Shown: positions 16,274 through 25,497, numbered from the stretch's first letter. The stretch is 64,000 bases of DNA from Dyella_B humi (GCF_044904605.1 NZ_JADIKI010000023.1:1798001-1862000); one strand, 5' to 3'. Numbers and translations are program-made. Notes: generated from the sequence alone by a model not told the origin.

Positions 16274-16588
16274 TCAAGCGCTGACGGGCGCGCCATACAT
16301 CTCCACAATGCGTTCGTCCTGTGCTTTGGCAGAGAAGCGTTCCCACTCGATACCGTTCACGTCGGTCGTACTGGTGAAGCCTTCCGCGCCGTCGTCCTCG
16401 AAACCTATGTGCCGCAACTGGCCAGCACGTTCGGCGTTTTCGTTGATCGAGAAATTCAACAGGTCGGTGCGCCACATCGCGTACTTGCCGTTGACCATGA
16501 CGTTCGGTCGTTGGCCAAGGCGCGTGCTGTAGTCGGCGATGGAGGCGTCGAGATCGCGAACTGCAAGAGCAATGTGGAAACGTTTCAT
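16274..16588 (-). CDS. VOC-family protein (CadI/ArsI-like) within the ilv operon
   Basis: A 104-residue single VOC domain. The pattern MKRFHIALAVRDLDASIADY followed by NGKYAMWRTDLLNFSIN is close to the cadmium-induced CadI/ArsI (C-As lyase) type. Putative metal ligands are His5, His60 (LRHIGFE) and Glu97 (IVEMYG). AGGAA lies seven bases before the ATG at 16588. It lies between ilvC (77 bases upstream) and ilvG (82 bases downstream) on the operon strand and must be co-transcribed. I know of no BCAA step that needs it; detoxification of a reactive intermediate is one guess. Confidence 0.75.
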   Translation of the reverse strand: MKRFHIALAVRDLDASIADYSTRLGQRPNVMVNGKYAMWRTDLLNFSINENAERAGQLRHIGFEDDGAEGFTSTTDVNGIEWERFSAKAQDERIVEMYGAPVSA

Positions 16589-16665
16589 GGAGACATTCCT
16601 GTAAGGAACCATGCGGCGCCCACTGGCCGGAGACAGGGGGGAGCCTAGTGAGCGCCGCATGGTGT

Positions 16666-17682
16666 TCAACCAACCTTCTTCAGCGCCGGCTGGCCGGCCT
16701 TGGCGCCGGGCTGCAGCCAAGGCATGCGCGCGCGCAGCTTTGCGCCGACCTGCTCGATCGGGTGATCCAGATCCGCCTGCTTCCACTTCTTGTAGTTGGG
16801 CAGGCCAGCCTGGTATTCGGCGATCCAGTTGCGCGTGAAGGTGCCGTCCTGGATATCCTTCAGCACCGCCTTCATGCGCTCCTTGGTGCCGGCGTCGATC
16901 ACGCGCGGGCCGCTGACGTAATCGCCGTACTGCGCAGTTTCGGAGACGAATTCCAGCATCTTGGTGATGCCGCCTTCGTAGAACAAATCCACGATCAGTT
17001 TCAGTTCGTGCAGCACTTCGTAGTAGGCGATCTCGGGCTGATAGCCGGCTTCCACCAGCGTTTCGAAACCTTTCAGCACCAGCTCGCTGGCGCCGCCGCA
17101 CAACACGGCTTGCTCGCCGAACAGATCCGTTTCGGTCTCTTCCTTGAAATCGGTCTTGATCAACATCGCGCGCGCGCCGCCCAGGCCCGCGGCATAGGCG
17201 GTGGCCTTTTCTTCAGCGTGGCCGCTTACGTCCTGGTGCACGGCGTAGATGCAGGGCACGCCGCGGCCGCGCTCGTATTCGGTGCGCACCAGTGCGCCCG
17301 GGCCTTTCGGCGCGACCAGCACCACGTCGATGTCGGTGCGCGGTTCGATCAGCTTGAAGTGCACGTTCAGGCCGTGCGCAAACAGCAACGCAGCGCCGGG
17401 CTTGACGTTCGGCTCGATCGACTCCTTGTACAGCGTTGGCTGCACCATGTCCGGCGTCAGCACGGCAACCAGGTCCGCACCGCGTACGGCTTCGCCCGGC
17501 TCGACCACATGGAAGCCATCGGCCACGGCCTTGCTCCAGGTGGGGCCGTTCGGGCGCAGGCCGACGACGACATCCAGACCGGAGTCCTTCAGATTGAGCG
17601 CGTGGGCGCGGCCCTGGCTGCCGTAGCCAAGAACGGCAATGCGCGCCTTGGCGAGCGTTTCGGTGGTGGCGGTGGTGCTCAT
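16666..17682 (-). CDS. ilvC: Ketol-acid reductoisomerase (class I)
   Basis: Isomerises and reduces acetolactate or acetohydroxybutyrate with NADPH and Mg2+. The nucleotide site VLGYGSQGRAHALNL lies at about residues 17-31, and KGPGALVRTEYERGRGVPC, DLFGEQAVLCGG and YEVLHELKLIVDLFYEGG carry the metal-binding Asp/Glu set. At 338 residues it is the short class I enzyme, unlike the approximately 490-residue form of Enterobacterales. The start overlaps the ilvD stop (ATGA). Confidence 0.97.
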   Translation of the reverse strand: MSTTATTETLAKARIAVLGYGSQGRAHALNLKDSGLDVVVGLRPNGPTWSKAVADGFHVVEPGEAVRGADLVAVLTPDMVQPTLYKESIEPNVKPGAALLFAHGLNVHFKLIEPRTDIDVVLVAPKGPGALVRTEYERGRGVPCIYAVHQDVSGHAEEKATAYAAGLGGARAMLIKTDFKEETETDLFGEQAVLCGGASELVLKGFETLVEAGYQPEIAYYEVLHELKLIVDLFYEGGITKMLEFVSETAQYGDYVSGPRVIDAGTKERMKAVLKDIQDGTFTRNWIAEYQAGLPNYKKWKQADLDHPIEQVGAKLRARMPWLQPGAKAGQPALKKVG

Positions 17683-19397
17683 GCTGTGACTCCTGCGTCG
17701 ATGCCTGATGTGACGGGTTGTGTTGTGATGGGTTGTTTAGGTGCGTTTGTGGATGGATGCGTGGTGGCGCCTTCGGAGGCGGACCCCACCAATTGCGCGT
17801 ATTTGGCGAGCGCGCCGCGCGTAACTTTCGGCGCGGGCGGTTGCCAGCTGGCGCGGCGTGTAGCGAGATCGGCGTCCGTAGAGATCGTGCGCGACTGCGC
17901 ATCGATCACGATGCGATCGCCCTCGTGCAGCAAAGCAATCGGGCCGCCGCGCACCGCTTCCGGTGCAATGTGGCCGACCATGAAGCCGTGCGTGGCGCCG
18001 GAGAAACGACCATCGGTGATTAGCGCGACGTCGTCGCCCAGGCCGCGGCCGATCAGTGCGGCCGTGACGCCCAGCATTTCGCGCATGCCGGGACCGCCGG
18101 CCGGACCTTCGTTGCGGATGACGATCACGTCGCCTTTGGTCAGCGTTCCGGCTTGCACGGCAGCGAAGGCCTGTTCCTCGCTTTCGAACACGCGTGCGCG
18201 TCCTTCGAAATGCGTGGCACCCTTGCCGGCCAGTTTCAGAATGCAGCCTTCTGGCGCCAGATTGCCGTACAGGATTGAATAGCCGCCACGCGGTTTCAGC
18301 GGTTGGCTCACTGGATGCACAACGTCCTGCTGTTCCGCTCGCGGTGCGGCAGCGCATTCCTCGAACAAGGTGCGACCGGTAACGGTGGGGCTGTCCTCCA
18401 GCATGTTCGCGGCGATCAATTCCTGCGCGACGCGTGCGCTTCCACCTGCGCCAAACAATTCGACGGCGGTATAGCGGCCGCCGGGCAGCAGATCGGCAAT
18501 CACTGGCGTATGGGCCGAAGCAGGCTCGAAATCCTCGATCGTCCACGGCACATCGGCTTCGCGCGAGATCGCCAGCAGATGCAGCACAGCATTGGTGGAG
18601 CCGGCCGTTGCTGCAACCATGCGCGCCGCGTTGCGAAACGCCGTTTGGTTCAGGATATCCAGTGGTTTGCGCTGTTCGCGCAAGCAATCCATCACCAACT
18701 CGCCGCAGCGAAATGCCGCATGCGCCTTCGCTGGATGCGTGGCGGGAATATCGTTGAAGCCCATTGGTGACAGGCCCAGCGTCTGCAGCACCATCGCCAT
18801 GGTGTTGGCGGTGAACTGGCCACCGCAGGCGCCGGCACCTGGGCAAGCATCCTTTTCCACTGCCGCCAGTTCGGCATCGTCGATTTTGCCGGCGCCGTGC
18901 GCGCCGACCGCTTCGAACACCTGCTGGATGGTGATGGGGTGATTGTTGTGATTGCCGTGCGCGATGCTGCCACCGTACAGCGCGACCGCGGGAATGTTCA
19001 GGCGCGCCATCGCCATCGCGGCGGCGGGAATGGTCTTGTCGCAACCGCACAGCACCACCATCGCGTCGAGGCAATGGCCGTCGACGGCCAGCTCAATCGA
19101 GTCGGTGATCACTTCGCGGCTGATCAGCGAGGCGCGCATGCCTGGCGTGCCCATCGCGATACCGTCGGTGACGGCGATGGTGTTGAACTCGATCGGCGTA
19201 CCGCCGGCCGCGCGAATACCAGCTGAAACATGCTCGGCGAGATCGCGCAGGTTGAGGTTGCACGGGCTCACGTTGGACCACGTATGCACCACCGCCACCA
19301 GCGGCTTGGTGATGTCGCTGTCCTGCAAGCCGGTGGCGCGCAGCATCGCGCGTGCGGGTGCGCGGTCGGGGCCGGTTTTGATCAGATCGCTACGCAT
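17679..19397 (-). CDS. ilvD: Dihydroxy-acid dehydratase
   Basis: An iron-sulfur dehydratase giving the 2-oxo acid precursors of valine and isoleucine. Cluster-binding cysteines lie in SNVSPCN, VVLCGCDKTIPAA and KDACPGAGACGGQFTANT; the C-terminal GPAGGPGMREML and LITDGRFSGATHGF segments are diagnostic. ATG 19397 (MRSDLIKTGPDRAP) is the conventional start, giving 572 residues; a start 21 bases upstream is unlikely. The last 20 residues or so are Thr/Pro-rich and probably dispensable. It follows leuB by 11 bases and overlaps ilvC by four. Confidence 0.97.
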   Translation of the reverse strand: MRSDLIKTGPDRAPARAMLRATGLQDSDITKPLVAVVHTWSNVSPCNLNLRDLAEHVSAGIRAAGGTPIEFNTIAVTDGIAMGTPGMRASLISREVITDSIELAVDGHCLDAMVVLCGCDKTIPAAAMAMARLNIPAVALYGGSIAHGNHNNHPITIQQVFEAVGAHGAGKIDDAELAAVEKDACPGAGACGGQFTANTMAMVLQTLGLSPMGFNDIPATHPAKAHAAFRCGELVMDCLREQRKPLDILNQTAFRNAARMVAATAGSTNAVLHLLAISREADVPWTIEDFEPASAHTPVIADLLPGGRYTAVELFGAGGSARVAQELIAANMLEDSPTVTGRTLFEECAAAPRAEQQDVVHPVSQPLKPRGGYSILYGNLAPEGCILKLAGKGATHFEGRARVFESEEQAFAAVQAGTLTKGDVIVIRNEGPAGGPGMREMLGVTAALIGRGLGDDVALITDGRFSGATHGFMVGHIAPEAVRGGPIALLHEGDRIVIDAQSRTISTDADLATRRASWQPPAPKVTRGALAKYAQLVGSASEGATTHPSTNAPKQPITTQPVTSGIDAGVTA

Positions 19398-19408
19398 CGT
19401 CACTCCGC

Positions 19409-20500
19409 TCAGCCACACGCACGCAGGCCGGAGAGAAACGCCGGCGTGGCCACGTCGTCGAGCGCGGCGATCACGGCGTCACGCACGTCCGCGGTGCCGG
19501 CCTTGCCGCCGATGTCGCGCGTGTGCGGGCCGTTGGTCAGCACATGGCTGACGGCCGCCTCGATGGTGGTCGCTTCCACGTCCAGATCCAGCGAGTGCCG
19601 CAATAGCAACGCGGCGGACAGGATCGCACCCAGCGGATTCGCCACGCCTTGCCCGGCGATGTCCGGTGCCGAACCGTGGATCGGCTCATACAGACCGATC
19701 TTGCCTTCGCCCAGCGAAGCGGATGGCAGCAAGCCCAGGGAACCTGCCAGCGCGGCGGCTTCATCGGTGAGGATGTCGCCGAACAGGTTTTCGGTGACGA
19801 CCACGTCGTAGCGCGAAGGCTGCGTCAGCAGCAGCATCGCCATCGAATCGACCAGCTGGTGCTCCAGCTTCACATCCGGATATTCGGCGGCGACACGCGT
19901 GACCGTGCTGCGCCACAGGCGCGACGTTTCCAGCACGTTGGCTTTGTCCACCGAGGTGACATGCTGGCGACGTTCGCGCGCCAGCTCGAAGGCGCGACGC
20001 GTGACGCGCTCGACTTCGGCTACGGTGTACTTGCATTCGTCGGTGGCGGTATCGGTGGTGCGCGTCTTCGCGCCGAAGTATGCGCCGCCGGTCAGTTCAC
20101 GTACGAACAGCACGTCGACGTTCTTAAGCTTCTCGTTCTTCAGCGGCGACAGCGAGGCCAGCGACGGATGCACCTGCAGCGGACGCAGGTTGGCGTACAC
20201 GCCGAGTGCGGCACGAATCGCGAGCAGGCCTTGCTCGGGACGCACTTTCGCCTGCGGATCGGACCACTTCGGTCCGCCGACCGCGCCCAGAAACACGGCA
20301 TCCGCCTTCTTGCAGGCTTCCAGCGTGGCGGCTGGCAGCGGTTCGCCGGTAGCGTCGATGGCGCAGCCGCCGATCAGATGCGATTCGAATTCGAAAGTGT
20401 GGCCGCTGCGCTCGGCAACGGCGTGCAGTACGGCGACCGCCGCGTCGAGAACTTCTGGGCCTACGCCGTCGCCGGGTAGGGTAACGATGCGCGCCTTCAT
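19409..20500 (-). CDS. leuB: 3-isopropylmalate dehydrogenase
   Basis: Oxidatively decarboxylates 3-isopropylmalate with NAD+ in leucine synthesis. The start MKARIVTLPGDGVGPEV is typical, the substrate loop arginines occur in VRPEQGLLAIRAALGVYANLRP, and the Mg/NAD segment NLFGDILTDEAAALAGSLGLLPSASLG is intact. The ATG at 20500 overlaps the leuD stop as ATGA and gives 363 residues. It is followed by ilvD. Confidence 0.97.
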   Translation of the reverse strand: MKARIVTLPGDGVGPEVLDAAVAVLHAVAERSGHTFEFESHLIGGCAIDATGEPLPAATLEACKKADAVFLGAVGGPKWSDPQAKVRPEQGLLAIRAALGVYANLRPLQVHPSLASLSPLKNEKLKNVDVLFVRELTGGAYFGAKTRTTDTATDECKYTVAEVERVTRRAFELARERRQHVTSVDKANVLETSRLWRSTVTRVAAEYPDVKLEHQLVDSMAMLLLTQPSRYDVVVTENLFGDILTDEAAALAGSLGLLPSASLGEGKIGLYEPIHGSAPDIAGQGVANPLGAILSAALLLRHSLDLDVEATTIEAAVSHVLTNGPHTRDIGGKAGTADVRDAVIAALDDVATPAFLSGLRACG

Positions 20501-21081
20501 GCCGCCTTCTCCTGTGTATGTTCGTAGTGAGTGATTGCGTCGTCGTGCTGCAGCAGGAAACCGAGCTGATCCACGCCGTTGAGCAGGCAATGCCGTGCGA
20601 AGGCCTCCAACTGGAAGCGGATGCGTCCGCCGTCTGGCAGTTCGATCGCCTGTTCGCGCACGTCGATGGATAGCTCGATGCCGGGGTTCTTCAGCAGCCA
20701 GTGGTGTTCGGCTTCATCCAGTACGATGGCGAGCAGGCCGTTCTTCAGCGCATTGCCGCGGAAGATGTCGGCGATCTCGCTGCACAGCACCGCCTGGATG
20801 CCGTAATCCAGCAACGCCCACGGCGCGTGTTCGCGTGAGGAACCGCAGCCGAAATTACGGCCGGCGACCAGGATGTTGCAGCCGCGTGCTTCGGGCTTGT
20901 TGAGCGGAAACTCAGGGTTGTCGCTGCCGTCCTGGCGGTAGCGCCAGTCGTTGAAGCAGAATTTGCCGAGGCCGGCCCGCTCGGTGGTGGTCAGAAAGCG
21001 CGCGGGGATGATGCGATCGGTGTCGATGTTTTCATCGGGCAACACCGCCGTGCGCGAATGAATACGGGTGACGGGTTTCAT
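20497..21081 (-). CDS. leuD: 3-isopropylmalate dehydratase small subunit
   Basis: The swivelling-domain subunit of isopropylmalate isomerase, acting with LeuC. Diagnostic segments are PDENIDTDRIIPARFL, FGCGSSREHAPWAL (substrate loop) and SEIADIFRGNALKNGLL. At 194 residues the length is normal. GGAG stands about nine bases before the ATG. Between this gene and leuC are 142 bases of repeat hairpins, the largest gap within the leu half of the operon. Confidence 0.97.
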   Translation of the reverse strand: MKPVTRIHSRTAVLPDENIDTDRIIPARFLTTTERAGLGKFCFNDWRYRQDGSDNPEFPLNKPEARGCNILVAGRNFGCGSSREHAPWALLDYGIQAVLCSEIADIFRGNALKNGLLAIVLDEAEHHWLLKNPGIELSIDVREQAIELPDGGRIRFQLEAFARHCLLNGVDQLGFLLQHDDAITHYEHTQEKAA

Positions 21082-21102
21082 TGGAAAGCTCCAGCAAAGC
21101 GG

Positions 21103-21211
21103 GCCTCCTCTCCCCTTTGGGGAGAGGATTGAGGTGAGGGGGAGCGCTTCGCATGAAGCGCGTGGCGAGGTTGGCCCCTCACCCCAGCCCTCTCCCCGGA
21201 GGGGAGAGGGA
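21103..21211. repeat. Inverted pair of palindromic repeats between leuC and leuD
   Basis: Unit 1 (about 21103-21141) has a CTCTCCCC/GGGGAGAG hairpin followed by GGTGAGGG. Unit 2 (about 21174-21211) is the same element inverted. Between them GCGCTTC and GAAGCGC form a third small hairpin (21143-21160). The arrangement resembles a REP/BIME pair. In the operon mRNA it should fold strongly and could shift the ratio of leuC to leuD expression or protect mRNA ends. Confidence 0.8.
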
Positions 21212-21223
21212 GTGAGATCGCGC

Positions 21224-22636
21224 TCATGCCGCCACCTCCGTCAAATACTCACGAGGATCGGCAATCGTGCCGGCGATGGCCGAAGCGGCAGCCGTCGCGG
21301 GACTGGCCAGTACGGTGCGTGCGCCCTTGCCCTGGCGGCCTTCGAAATTGCGGTTGGACGTGCTCACTACCAGTTGGCCTGGCTGCGCCAGATCGCCGTT
21401 CATGGCGATGCACATCGAGCAGCCCGGAATGCGCCACTCGGCGCCCGCGGCAAGAAACACGTCGTGCAAGCCCTCTTTCTCCGCATCGCGGCGCACGGCT
21501 TCAGAGCCGGGCACAACCAGCGCGCGCACGCCCTTGGCGACATGCCGACCGCGCATCACGTTAGCCGCTTCGCGCAGATCCGACAGACGCGAGTTGGTGC
21601 AGCTGCCGATGAACACCACGTCCACCGCCATGCCTTGCATCGGCTGGTTCGCTTTCGCCTGCATGTAATCCAGCGCGCGCTGCTCCACTGAGTTGCGCGC
21701 GGCGGGCACGGGCTTGTCCATCGCGATCGCCATACCTGGATGCGTGCCGTAGGTGACGGTGGGACGGATCTTGCTGGCGTCGAAGCGCACTTCGCGGTCG
21801 TAGCTCGCGCCTTCGTCGCTGCGCAGGTCGCGCCAACGCTGTACGGCGACGTCCCATGCTGCGCCCTGCGGCGCGCGCGGACGGCCTTTCAGCCAGGCGA
21901 AAGTGGTTTCATCCGGCGCAATCAATCCAGCGCGTGCGCCCGCTTCGATCGACATGTTGCACACCGTCATGCGTTCTTCCATCGACAGTGCTTCGATCGC
22001 TTCGCCGCGGTACTCGAGCACGTAGCCGGTGCCGCCATCCACACCGATCTCACCGATGATGTGCAAGATCAGATCCTTCGCGCCAACACCGCGCGGTAAC
22101 TTGCCGTCGACGTGAATCGCGAAGGTTTTCGGCCTGCGCTGCAGCAGGCACTGCGTGGCCATCACGTGGCCGACTTCGGTGGTGCCGATGCCAAACGCCA
22201 GCGCACCGAACGCTCCATGCGTGGAGGTGTGGCTGTCGCCGCAGACGATCGTCATGCCCGGCTGCGTGGCGCCCAATTCAGGACCGATCACGTGCACGAT
22301 GCCGCGGTCGCTGCTGTCCCAGCCGTACAATTGCACCCCGAATTCGCGGCAGTTGGTTTCCAACTGCGCGACCTGGGCTTTCGCTTCGGCATTCGCATAC
22401 GGGCGCTCGCCGTTCGCTGCAGCAGGCAGAGTAGGTGTGGAGTGATCGAGCGTGGCCAGCGTGCGATCCGGGCGACGCAGTTTCAGACCACGCGAGCGCA
22501 GTTCGCTGAATGCCTGCGGCGAGGTAACTTCGTGAACCAAGTGCAAATCGACGTACAGCACGGCCGGCGTATCGGCCGATTCGGGCGCTACCACGTGAGC
22601 GTCCCAGATTTTTTCGAATAGCGTCCGTGAACTCAT
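21224..22636 (-). CDS. leuC: 3-isopropylmalate dehydratase large subunit
   Basis: The 4Fe-4S subunit of the isomerase converting 2- to 3-isopropylmalate. Cluster cysteines lie in VFIGSCTNSRLSDLR and PGCSMCIAMN; HEVTSPQAFSELR and CGDSHTSTHGAFGALAFGIGTTEV are typical of aconitase-superfamily LeuC. At 470 residues the length is normal. The ATG overlaps the ilvE stop (ATGA). Confidence 0.97.
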   Translation of the reverse strand: MSSRTLFEKIWDAHVVAPESADTPAVLYVDLHLVHEVTSPQAFSELRSRGLKLRRPDRTLATLDHSTPTLPAAANGERPYANAEAKAQVAQLETNCREFGVQLYGWDSSDRGIVHVIGPELGATQPGMTIVCGDSHTSTHGAFGALAFGIGTTEVGHVMATQCLLQRRPKTFAIHVDGKLPRGVGAKDLILHIIGEIGVDGGTGYVLEYRGEAIEALSMEERMTVCNMSIEAGARAGLIAPDETTFAWLKGRPRAPQGAAWDVAVQRWRDLRSDEGASYDREVRFDASKIRPTVTYGTHPGMAIAMDKPVPAARNSVEQRALDYMQAKANQPMQGMAVDVVFIGSCTNSRLSDLREAANVMRGRHVAKGVRALVVPGSEAVRRDAEKEGLHDVFLAAGAEWRIPGCSMCIAMNGDLAQPGQLVVSTSNRNFEGRQGKGARTVLASPATAAASAIAGTIADPREYLTEVAA

Positions 22637-23637
22637 GCGGTCACCTTCATTGCCGGTTGCTGCTCTTGGTGAGGAGTGCGGCCATGGATGGCCGCTTTTT
22701 GATCTTCGCGGTCAGGGACGACCGCAGAAACGTGGGTCAACCAGCCGTAGCGATCTTGGGTGCGGCCCTCAAACAGGCCGAAGAACGCATCGCGTAGCGC
22801 ACGCGTGATCGGACCGGGTGTACCGCTGCCGACCTTCTTGCGATCCACCGAACGCACCGGTGTGATCTCCGCTGCGGTGCCGGTCATGAACACTTCGTCC
22901 GCGCTGTACAGCGCCTCACGAGGCAGGTCGCGTTCTTCCACGACCAAGCCCATGTCATTAGCGAGCGTGATTACGGTGTCGCGCGTGATGCCGGCCAGGA
23001 TGCCGGCGCTCGACGGCGGCGTGAGCAGCTTGCCGCGTTTGACCAGGAACAGGTTTTCGCCAGCACCTTCGCTCAGCAAGCCGTTGCAGCCCAGCGCGAT
23101 GCCTTCATCGAAGCCGCCGCGGCGCGCTTCCAGGCCGATCAGCTGGCTGCTTAGGTAATTGCCGCCGGCCTTGGCCCAGCTCGGGAAAGTGTTCGGTGCG
23201 GGACGGTTCCACGAGGACACGCATACGTCCGCACCGCGCTCGGCAGCTTCGCCGAGGTAGGCGCCCCATTCCAAAGCCATGATCGCGACGTCGACGGGCG
23301 CGCCGTCCCTGGGGAGAACGCCGAGCCCGCCGGCGCCGCGAAAGACAATCGGTCGTACATAAGCCGATGCCATCCGATTGGCGCGAATCAGTTCCAGGCA
23401 AGCTTCGTTGATCTCATCTTCGCTATAGCCGATCTCGATCTCATACACGCGCGCCGATTCGAACAGACGGCGCGTGTGATCGGCGAGTCGGAAATAGGCC
23501 GGCCCTTCCGGCGTGGCATACACGCGCTCGCCTTCGAATACGGACGAGCCGTAATGCAAGGCGTGCGTGCTGACGTGGACGGTGGCTTCGGCCCAGGGCT
23601 TGATGCGGCCGTTATGCCAAAGGAAGGGCGTGCTCAT
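22633..23637 (-). CDS. ilvE: Branched-chain amino acid aminotransferase
   Basis: Transfers amino groups between glutamate and the 2-oxo acids of valine, leucine and isoleucine (fold type IV PLP enzyme). HALHYGSSVFEGERVY, the PLP lysine in SWAKAGGNYLSSQ, and NGLLSEGAGENLFLVKRG are present. The last 35 residues or so form a Gln/His-rich tail beyond the usual end of the domain. The gene is coupled to leuA upstream and leuC downstream by four-base overlaps. Confidence 0.96.
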   Translation of the reverse strand: MSTPFLWHNGRIKPWAEATVHVSTHALHYGSSVFEGERVYATPEGPAYFRLADHTRRLFESARVYEIEIGYSEDEINEACLELIRANRMASAYVRPIVFRGAGGLGVLPRDGAPVDVAIMALEWGAYLGEAAERGADVCVSSWNRPAPNTFPSWAKAGGNYLSSQLIGLEARRGGFDEGIALGCNGLLSEGAGENLFLVKRGKLLTPPSSAGILAGITRDTVITLANDMGLVVEERDLPREALYSADEVFMTGTAAEITPVRSVDRKKVGSGTPGPITRALRDAFFGLFEGRTQDRYGWLTHVSAVVPDREDQKAAIHGRTPHQEQQPAMKVTA

Positions 23638-25241
23638 GCTGTTGCTCCTTGGAGTACGGAAGCATCGGCGCTGTTATCGCGAGCCTGTCGCTCGATGCGA
23701 TTGACAATGGCGAGCGCGGCGTGCGCCGTCGCTTCGATGATGTCGGTGCTGACGCTGCTGCCTTGCCAGTCGCGCTGGGCATGGCGCGCGGTGAGTTGCG
23801 CGTGGCCTTGTGCGTCGCCGCCTTCGCTCATCGCGCGTACCTGGAAGCGCTTCAGCACCATGTCGGTGCCGGTGGCGCGCTCGATCGCGCGTAGCACGGC
23901 GTCCACGGGGCCATCGCCGATGGCGGCTTCGCTCACTTCGCGGCCGTCTTCGTGACCCAGCTTCACGTTGGCCGAGGCGTTGCCACCCAGGTGCGAGCTG
24001 GTGTTGAGTTGCACCAGATGCCACGGGCCGGTCGCGTCCGGATCCAGGCCCAGGGCTAGCGCTTCCAGATCCTCGTCGCGGATGTCGCGCTTGCGATCGG
24101 CCAACGCCTTAAAGTGCTTGAAGACGCTCTCCATGGCTTCGTCGTCCAGCGTGTGCCCTAGTGTTTCCAGCCGTTGGCGCAACGCGTGGCGGCCCGAATG
24201 CTTGCCCAGCACCAGCGTGGTTTCGGCAATGCCCACATCCTGCGGACGCATGATTTCGTAGGTGCTGCGATGCTTGAGCATGCCGTGCTGATGGATGCCC
24301 GATTCGTGCGCGAAGGCGTTCTCGCCGACCACCGCCTTGTTGCGTTGGACCACTTGGCCGGTGAGCTGAGTCAGTAGGCGCGAAGTGGGATACAGCTTGC
24401 GCGTGTCGATGCCGGTAGCGATGCCAAAATGCGGCGCGCGAACTTTCAGCGCCATCACGATTTCTTCCAGCGCGGCATTACCGGCACGCTCGCCGATGCC
24501 GTTGATGGTGCATTCCACCTGGCGCGCACCGGCGCTCACGGCAGCGAGGCTGTTAGCAACGGCCATGCCCAAGTCATCGTGGCAGTGCGTGGAAAACACG
24601 GCTTTGTGCGCATCGCGCACGTTCTTGCGCAGGTAGGTGAACAGCTCGACCATCTCGGAAGGCGTGGTGTAGCCCACGGTGTCGGGCGCGTTGAGCGTGG
24701 TGGCGCCAGCGGCGATGGCGGCGCTGAAGACTTCGACGAGGAATTCCGGTTCGGTGCGCAGCGCGTCTTCGGCGGAGAATTCCACGTCTGCGCAGTATTT
24801 GCGTGCGCGTTCGATGGAGGCGACGGCGGTATCCAGAACCTGCTGCTTGCTCATGCCGAGCTTGTGTTCGCGATGCAGCGGGCTGGTGGAGAGGAACAGG
24901 TGAATGCGTGATCGGTGTGCGCGTTCCAAGGCGCGTGCGGAGGTGTCGATATCGCCGGTTTGACATCGCGCTAGTGCGCACACCGTGGTGTTGCGCAAAC
25001 TTCGCGCGATCTCTTCAACCGCAGCGAAATCATCCGGTGAAGCCTGTGGAAAACCGGCTTCCAGGATGTCCACGCCCAACGCTTCCAGGGCTTGTGCCAT
25101 GCACAATTTGGCGCGCCGGTCCATGGAAAAACCGGGAGCCTGTTCACCGTCGCGCAGGGTGGTGTCGAAGATACGTACGCGATCTTCGGCGCTGTCGCCA
25201 CCTTCACTGGTGTCGTTCGGTTGTGCTGTTTGGGAATTCAT
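23634..25241 (-). CDS. leuA: 2-isopropylmalate synthase
   Basis: Condenses acetyl-CoA with 2-oxoisovalerate, the first leucine-specific step. The catalytic TIM barrel begins RIFDTTLRDGEQAPGFSM; metal ligands appear in the STHCHDDLGMAVAN segment, followed by GIGERAGNAALEE. A C-terminal LeuA regulatory domain (from about residue 400) confers leucine feedback. At 535 residues it is full length, with a hydrophilic Ser/Asp-rich first 20 residues. It is the first structural gene of the 11-gene locus, starting 31 bases after the attenuator T-run. Confidence 0.97.
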   Translation of the reverse strand: MNSQTAQPNDTSEGGDSAEDRVRIFDTTLRDGEQAPGFSMDRRAKLCMAQALEALGVDILEAGFPQASPDDFAAVEEIARSLRNTTVCALARCQTGDIDTSARALERAHRSRIHLFLSTSPLHREHKLGMSKQQVLDTAVASIERARKYCADVEFSAEDALRTEPEFLVEVFSAAIAAGATTLNAPDTVGYTTPSEMVELFTYLRKNVRDAHKAVFSTHCHDDLGMAVANSLAAVSAGARQVECTINGIGERAGNAALEEIVMALKVRAPHFGIATGIDTRKLYPTSRLLTQLTGQVVQRNKAVVGENAFAHESGIHQHGMLKHRSTYEIMRPQDVGIAETTLVLGKHSGRHALRQRLETLGHTLDDEAMESVFKHFKALADRKRDIRDEDLEALALGLDPDATGPWHLVQLNTSSHLGGNASANVKLGHEDGREVSEAAIGDGPVDAVLRAIERATGTDMVLKRFQVRAMSEGGDAQGHAQLTARHAQRDWQGSSVSTDIIEATAHAALAIVNRIERQARDNSADASVLQGATA

Positions 25242-25271
25242 GCCTGGCTCCGTTTTGGGTCGGAAAGGGGC

Positions 25272-25307
25272 GATAAAAAACCCCGCATCCTGTTCGGGTG
25301 CGGGGTT
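25272..25307 (-). terminator. leu attenuator: Rho-independent terminator before leuA
   Basis: Minus-strand AACCCCGCA (25307-25299) pairs perfectly with TGCGGGGTT (25287-25279) around an 11-base loop, and the RNA then runs into a stretch of U (25280-25275). It lies between the leader peptide gene and leuA, which it must regulate because no other gene ends here. Confidence 0.9.
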
Positions 25308-25364
25308 CTTTGGGGTATCTAGGTTAGTTTTGCTTTACCTTGACACGCGTCCTCAGCCCGCACC
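25297..25364 (-). promoter_or_regulatory. Antiterminator pairing of the leu attenuator
   Basis: Minus-strand GGTGCGGG at 25364-25357, which overlaps the last codons of the leader peptide, is perfectly complementary to CCCGCACC at 25304-25297 in the 5' arm of the terminator. The two pairings exclude each other. A ribosome paused on the Leu/Val/Ile codons leaves the first element free to form the antiterminator; a ribosome that reaches the stop codon covers it and lets the terminator form. Confidence 0.8.
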
Positions 25365-25490
25365 TCCGTTGGTAATGAGGAGTACGAGTACAAGGGAAAT
25401 AAGAAGGAGGCCGGCGAACGGCAGCACGTCCGTCATCGTCGGGGGACGAATCGCACGGGTCGTGTAGCGGTGGCTGTTGCGCTGCGGCAT
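25353..25490 (-). CDS. leu operon leader peptide
   Basis: A 45-residue peptide whose core reads GLLLISLVLVLLITNGGAG: twelve consecutive residues with seven Leu, two Ile, two Val and one Ser. Such a run is the hallmark of attenuation control by charged tRNA-Leu, -Ile and -Val. It ends 46 bases before the terminator stem, and its last codons are part of the antiterminator. An internal ATG at 25436 would give a 27-residue version containing the same run. Neither start has a clear ribosome site, and the predicted transcription start lies about at the first ATG, so the first could be leaderless. A regulatory role is far more likely than a function for the peptide itself. Confidence 0.85.
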   Translation of the reverse strand: MPQRNSHRYTTRAIRPPTMTDVLPFAGLLLISLVLVLLITNGGAG

Positions 25491-25497
25491 GTCGTCG

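Noticed and set aside
16648..18282. Very long plus-strand open frame (544 codons) opposite ilvC and ilvD
   Set aside because: It is antisense to two certain genes and arises from high GC and biased third positions; its translation has no recognisable domain.
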